From assembly GCF_011250565.1 (NCBI RefSeq), contig NZ_JAANMS010000001.1, positions 186,001 through 250,000 of the forward strand: 64,000 nucleotides of DNA. The letters run 5' to 3'. The stretch comes from Nocardioides sp. IC4_145. GTDB taxonomy: Bacteria; Actinomycetota; Actinomycetes; Propionibacteriales; Nocardioidaceae. The notes beneath the pieces were generated by a model. The model did no database searches and was not told the origin of the DNA. It worked only from the letters and a program-made list of their open reading frames with translations. The position numbers and the translations under genes are program-made. Of this stretch, positions 62,746-64,000 are shown piece by piece; positions within the stretch are counted from its first letter, which is position 1, and each line of letters opens with the position of its first letter.

Positions 62746-63890
62746 CCGCCACCAGCCTCCCGAGCCGCCCGAGCCGGGTCGTCAGCGTCCGCGGGGCGCT
62801 GCCGGAGCACCGCTACGCGCAGAAGGAGATCACCGCCTCCTTCACCGACACGCTTATCGAGGGGTCGGTCAACCCAGCCGTCGTCGAGCGCTTCCACGGC
62901 AACGCCTGCGTGGACACGCGGCACACCGCGATGCCGCTCGAGGAGTACGCCGGGTTGGGCGACTTCGGGGAGTCCAACGACGTGTTCATCCGCGCCGGCG
63001 TCGAGCTCGGCGCCCGGGCCGTGGTCGACGCGCTCAAGGCGGTCGGTCTCACGCCGGCCGACGTGGACGTCATCGTCTCCTGCACCGTCACCGGCCTCGC
63101 CGTGCCGTCGCTGGAGGCACGGGTGGCCCAGGAGATCGGACTGCGCCCCGACGTCGTCCGGCTGCCGCTGGTGGGCCTCGGCTGCGTGGCCGGCGCGGCG
63201 GGCGTCGCCCGGCTCCACGACCTCCTGCGCGGCCGCCCCGACGGGGTCGCGGTGCTGATGTCGGTCGAGCTCTGCTCGCTCACCCTGCAGCGCGACGACA
63301 CCTCGGTGGCCAACCTGGTCGCCAGCGGCCTGTTCGGCGACGGCGCCGCCGCGGTGGTGGCGGTCGGCGCCGACCACCCGCTCGCGCAGGTCGCCGAGCC
63401 GACCCAGCCCGAGGTGCTCGCCTCGCGCAGCCGGATGTACCCCGACTCCGAGCGCACGATGGGCTGGGACGTCGGCGCCGGTGGCCTGAAGATCGTCCTC
63501 GACTCCTCGGTGCCGGACCTCGTCCGGCAGCACGTCGGCGACGACGTGAGCGGCTTCCTCGCCGACCACGGGCTCACGCACGACGACGTCGAGTGGTACG
63601 TCGCGCACCCGGGCGGCCCGAAGGTGCTCGAGGCGCTGCAGGACGCGCTCGAGGTCGACCGCGACGCGCTCGAGATGACGTGGGACTCGCTGCGCCGCAT
63701 CGGCAACCTGTCCTCCTCCTCGGTGCTGCACGTCATGGCCGACACGCTCGCCGACCGGCCACCCCGGCCCGGCTCCTACGGGCTGATGCTCGCCATGGGC
63801 CCTGGCTTCTGCTCCGAGCTCGTGCTGCTGCGTGCGCCGGACGCGGGGACCGCCCGGGACGCCGTGGACGCCCCGGGGGCCACCGCGTGA
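62742..63890 (+). CDS. Type III polyketide synthase (alkylresorcinol/alkylhydroquinone type)
   Basis: Chalcone-synthase-fold enzyme of 382 residues that extends a fatty acyl-CoA with malonyl-CoA and closes an aromatic ring. The triad is complete: Cys148 (GLGCVAG), His289 (AHPGGPK) and Asn322 (GNLSSSS). It fits the bacterial alkylresorcinol synthase group (SrsA/AgqA) by context. ATG 62742 overlaps the FAD gene stop, with AAGGAG upstream. The methyltransferase gene overlaps its end by GTGA. Confidence 0.93.
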   Translation: MTATSLPSRPSRVVSVRGALPEHRYAQKEITASFTDTLIEGSVNPAVVERFHGNACVDTRHTAMPLEEYAGLGDFGESNDVFIRAGVELGARAVVDALKAVGLTPADVDVIVSCTVTGLAVPSLEARVAQEIGLRPDVVRLPLVGLGCVAGAAGVARLHDLLRGRPDGVAVLMSVELCSLTLQRDDTSVANLVASGLFGDGAAAVVAVGADHPLAQVAEPTQPEVLASRSRMYPDSERTMGWDVGAGGLKIVLDSSVPDLVRQHVGDDVSGFLADHGLTHDDVEWYVAHPGGPKVLEALQDALEVDRDALEMTWDSLRRIGNLSSSSVLHVMADTLADRPPRPGSYGLMLAMGPGFCSELVLLRAPDAGTARDAVDAPGATA

Positions 63891-64000
63891 GCCTGGAGGT
63901 CGCCTTCACGCTGCTCGTGGCCGCCGTGGCCGTCGAGCGGGTCGCGGAGCTCGTCGTGTCCAACCGCAACGCAGCGTGGAGCCTGGCCCAGGGCGGTGTC
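63887..64000 (+). CDS. ICMT-like methyltransferase (cut by window edge)
   Basis: Only the first 38 residues are visible: a hydrophobic helix (about 2-14) followed by VAVERVAELVVSNRN, the typical opening of isoprenylcysteine carboxyl methyltransferase-like membrane proteins that follow type III PKS genes (SrsB/AgqB). It would O-methylate the phenolic product. GTG 63887 overlaps the PKS stop. The assignment rests mainly on context and this short N-terminus. Confidence 0.7.
   Translation, partial: MSLEVAFTLLVAAVAVERVAELVVSNRNAAWSLAQGGV

Overview
The window is high-GC DNA, dense with genes, from an actinobacterium. The Suf operon beside ctaA/ctaB/tkt, a MabA/InhA-type fabG-fabI pair, the many leaderless GTG/ATG starts and the dispersed GC-rich palindromes suggest the Nocardioidaceae, probably Nocardioides or a close relative. 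That placement is inferred from gene content and order; no sequence search was run. There are about 70 protein genes and no rRNA, tRNA, CRISPR, prophage or transposase.

Layout. 1-2.2 kb: tkt (cut by the left edge) divergent from ctaB. 2.2-4.9 kb: a processive GT2 synthase and a membrane-anchored polysaccharide deacetylase, preceded by a hairpin-rich leader. 4.9-8.4 kb: ctaA with an ABC exporter, then two small membrane proteins. 8.5-15.1 kb: a complete sufR-B-D-(Rieske)-C-S-U-T operon. 15.1-19 kb: an ASCH protein, a Vms1-like release factor (acVLRF1), a BcrA-type ABC pair and a kinase-fold protein. 19-27 kb: YpfJ-type metallopeptidase, ABC-F ATPase, enoyl-CoA hydratase-like protein, fused ABC exporter, atypical SDR, SURF1 and moaA. 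27-30.2 kb: small proteins, dodecin, fabG, fabI and sixA. 30.15-31.37 kb: a lone AbiEi-like/DUF559-like nuclease gene bracketed by two kinds of palindrome. 31.4-39.5 kb: serB, an ABC ATPase, NfeD/SPFH proteins, a TauE-like permease, lipid hydrolases and a nitroreductase-like protein. 39.5-45.8 kb: an amine catabolism operon that works through gamma-glutamyl intermediates. 46-52 kb: a thioesterase, a PP2C/SpoIIE phosphatase coupled to an FtsX-like permease and two ATPases, and a membrane protein carrying an in-frame repeat. 52.6-59.3 kb: a CE1758/CE1759-type flavin pair, PEBP protein, siroheme synthase, SpoU methyltransferase, hemerythrin and an Rpf-like cell-wall enzyme. 59.6-64 kb: a translationally coupled cluster of epimerase, UbiA prenyltransferase, FAD oxidoreductase, type III PKS and ICMT-like methyltransferase, cut by the right edge.

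Links between genes. CtaB and CtaA make heme O and heme A, and SURF1 helps assemble the heme-copper oxidase. The Suf proteins supply Fe-S clusters, for example to MoaA and possibly to the SufR sensor. The 40-45.8 kb operon codes for import of an amine, its glutamylation, two-step oxidation and release of glutamate. The last cluster resembles the alkyl-O-dihydrogeranyl-methoxyhydroquinone pathway known from Actinoplanes.

Repeats are the most unusual layer. Three families are present: a 46-bp palindrome with GTCGTGTG/CACACGAC ends (four copies), a roughly 40-bp GGCTGGTCGAGG element (three copies plus related arms, one copy lying in frame inside a gene), and the two palindrome types around the nuclease gene. 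At least fifteen genes carry a TANNNT -10 element 6-8 bases before the start codon, which predicts leaderless mRNAs.
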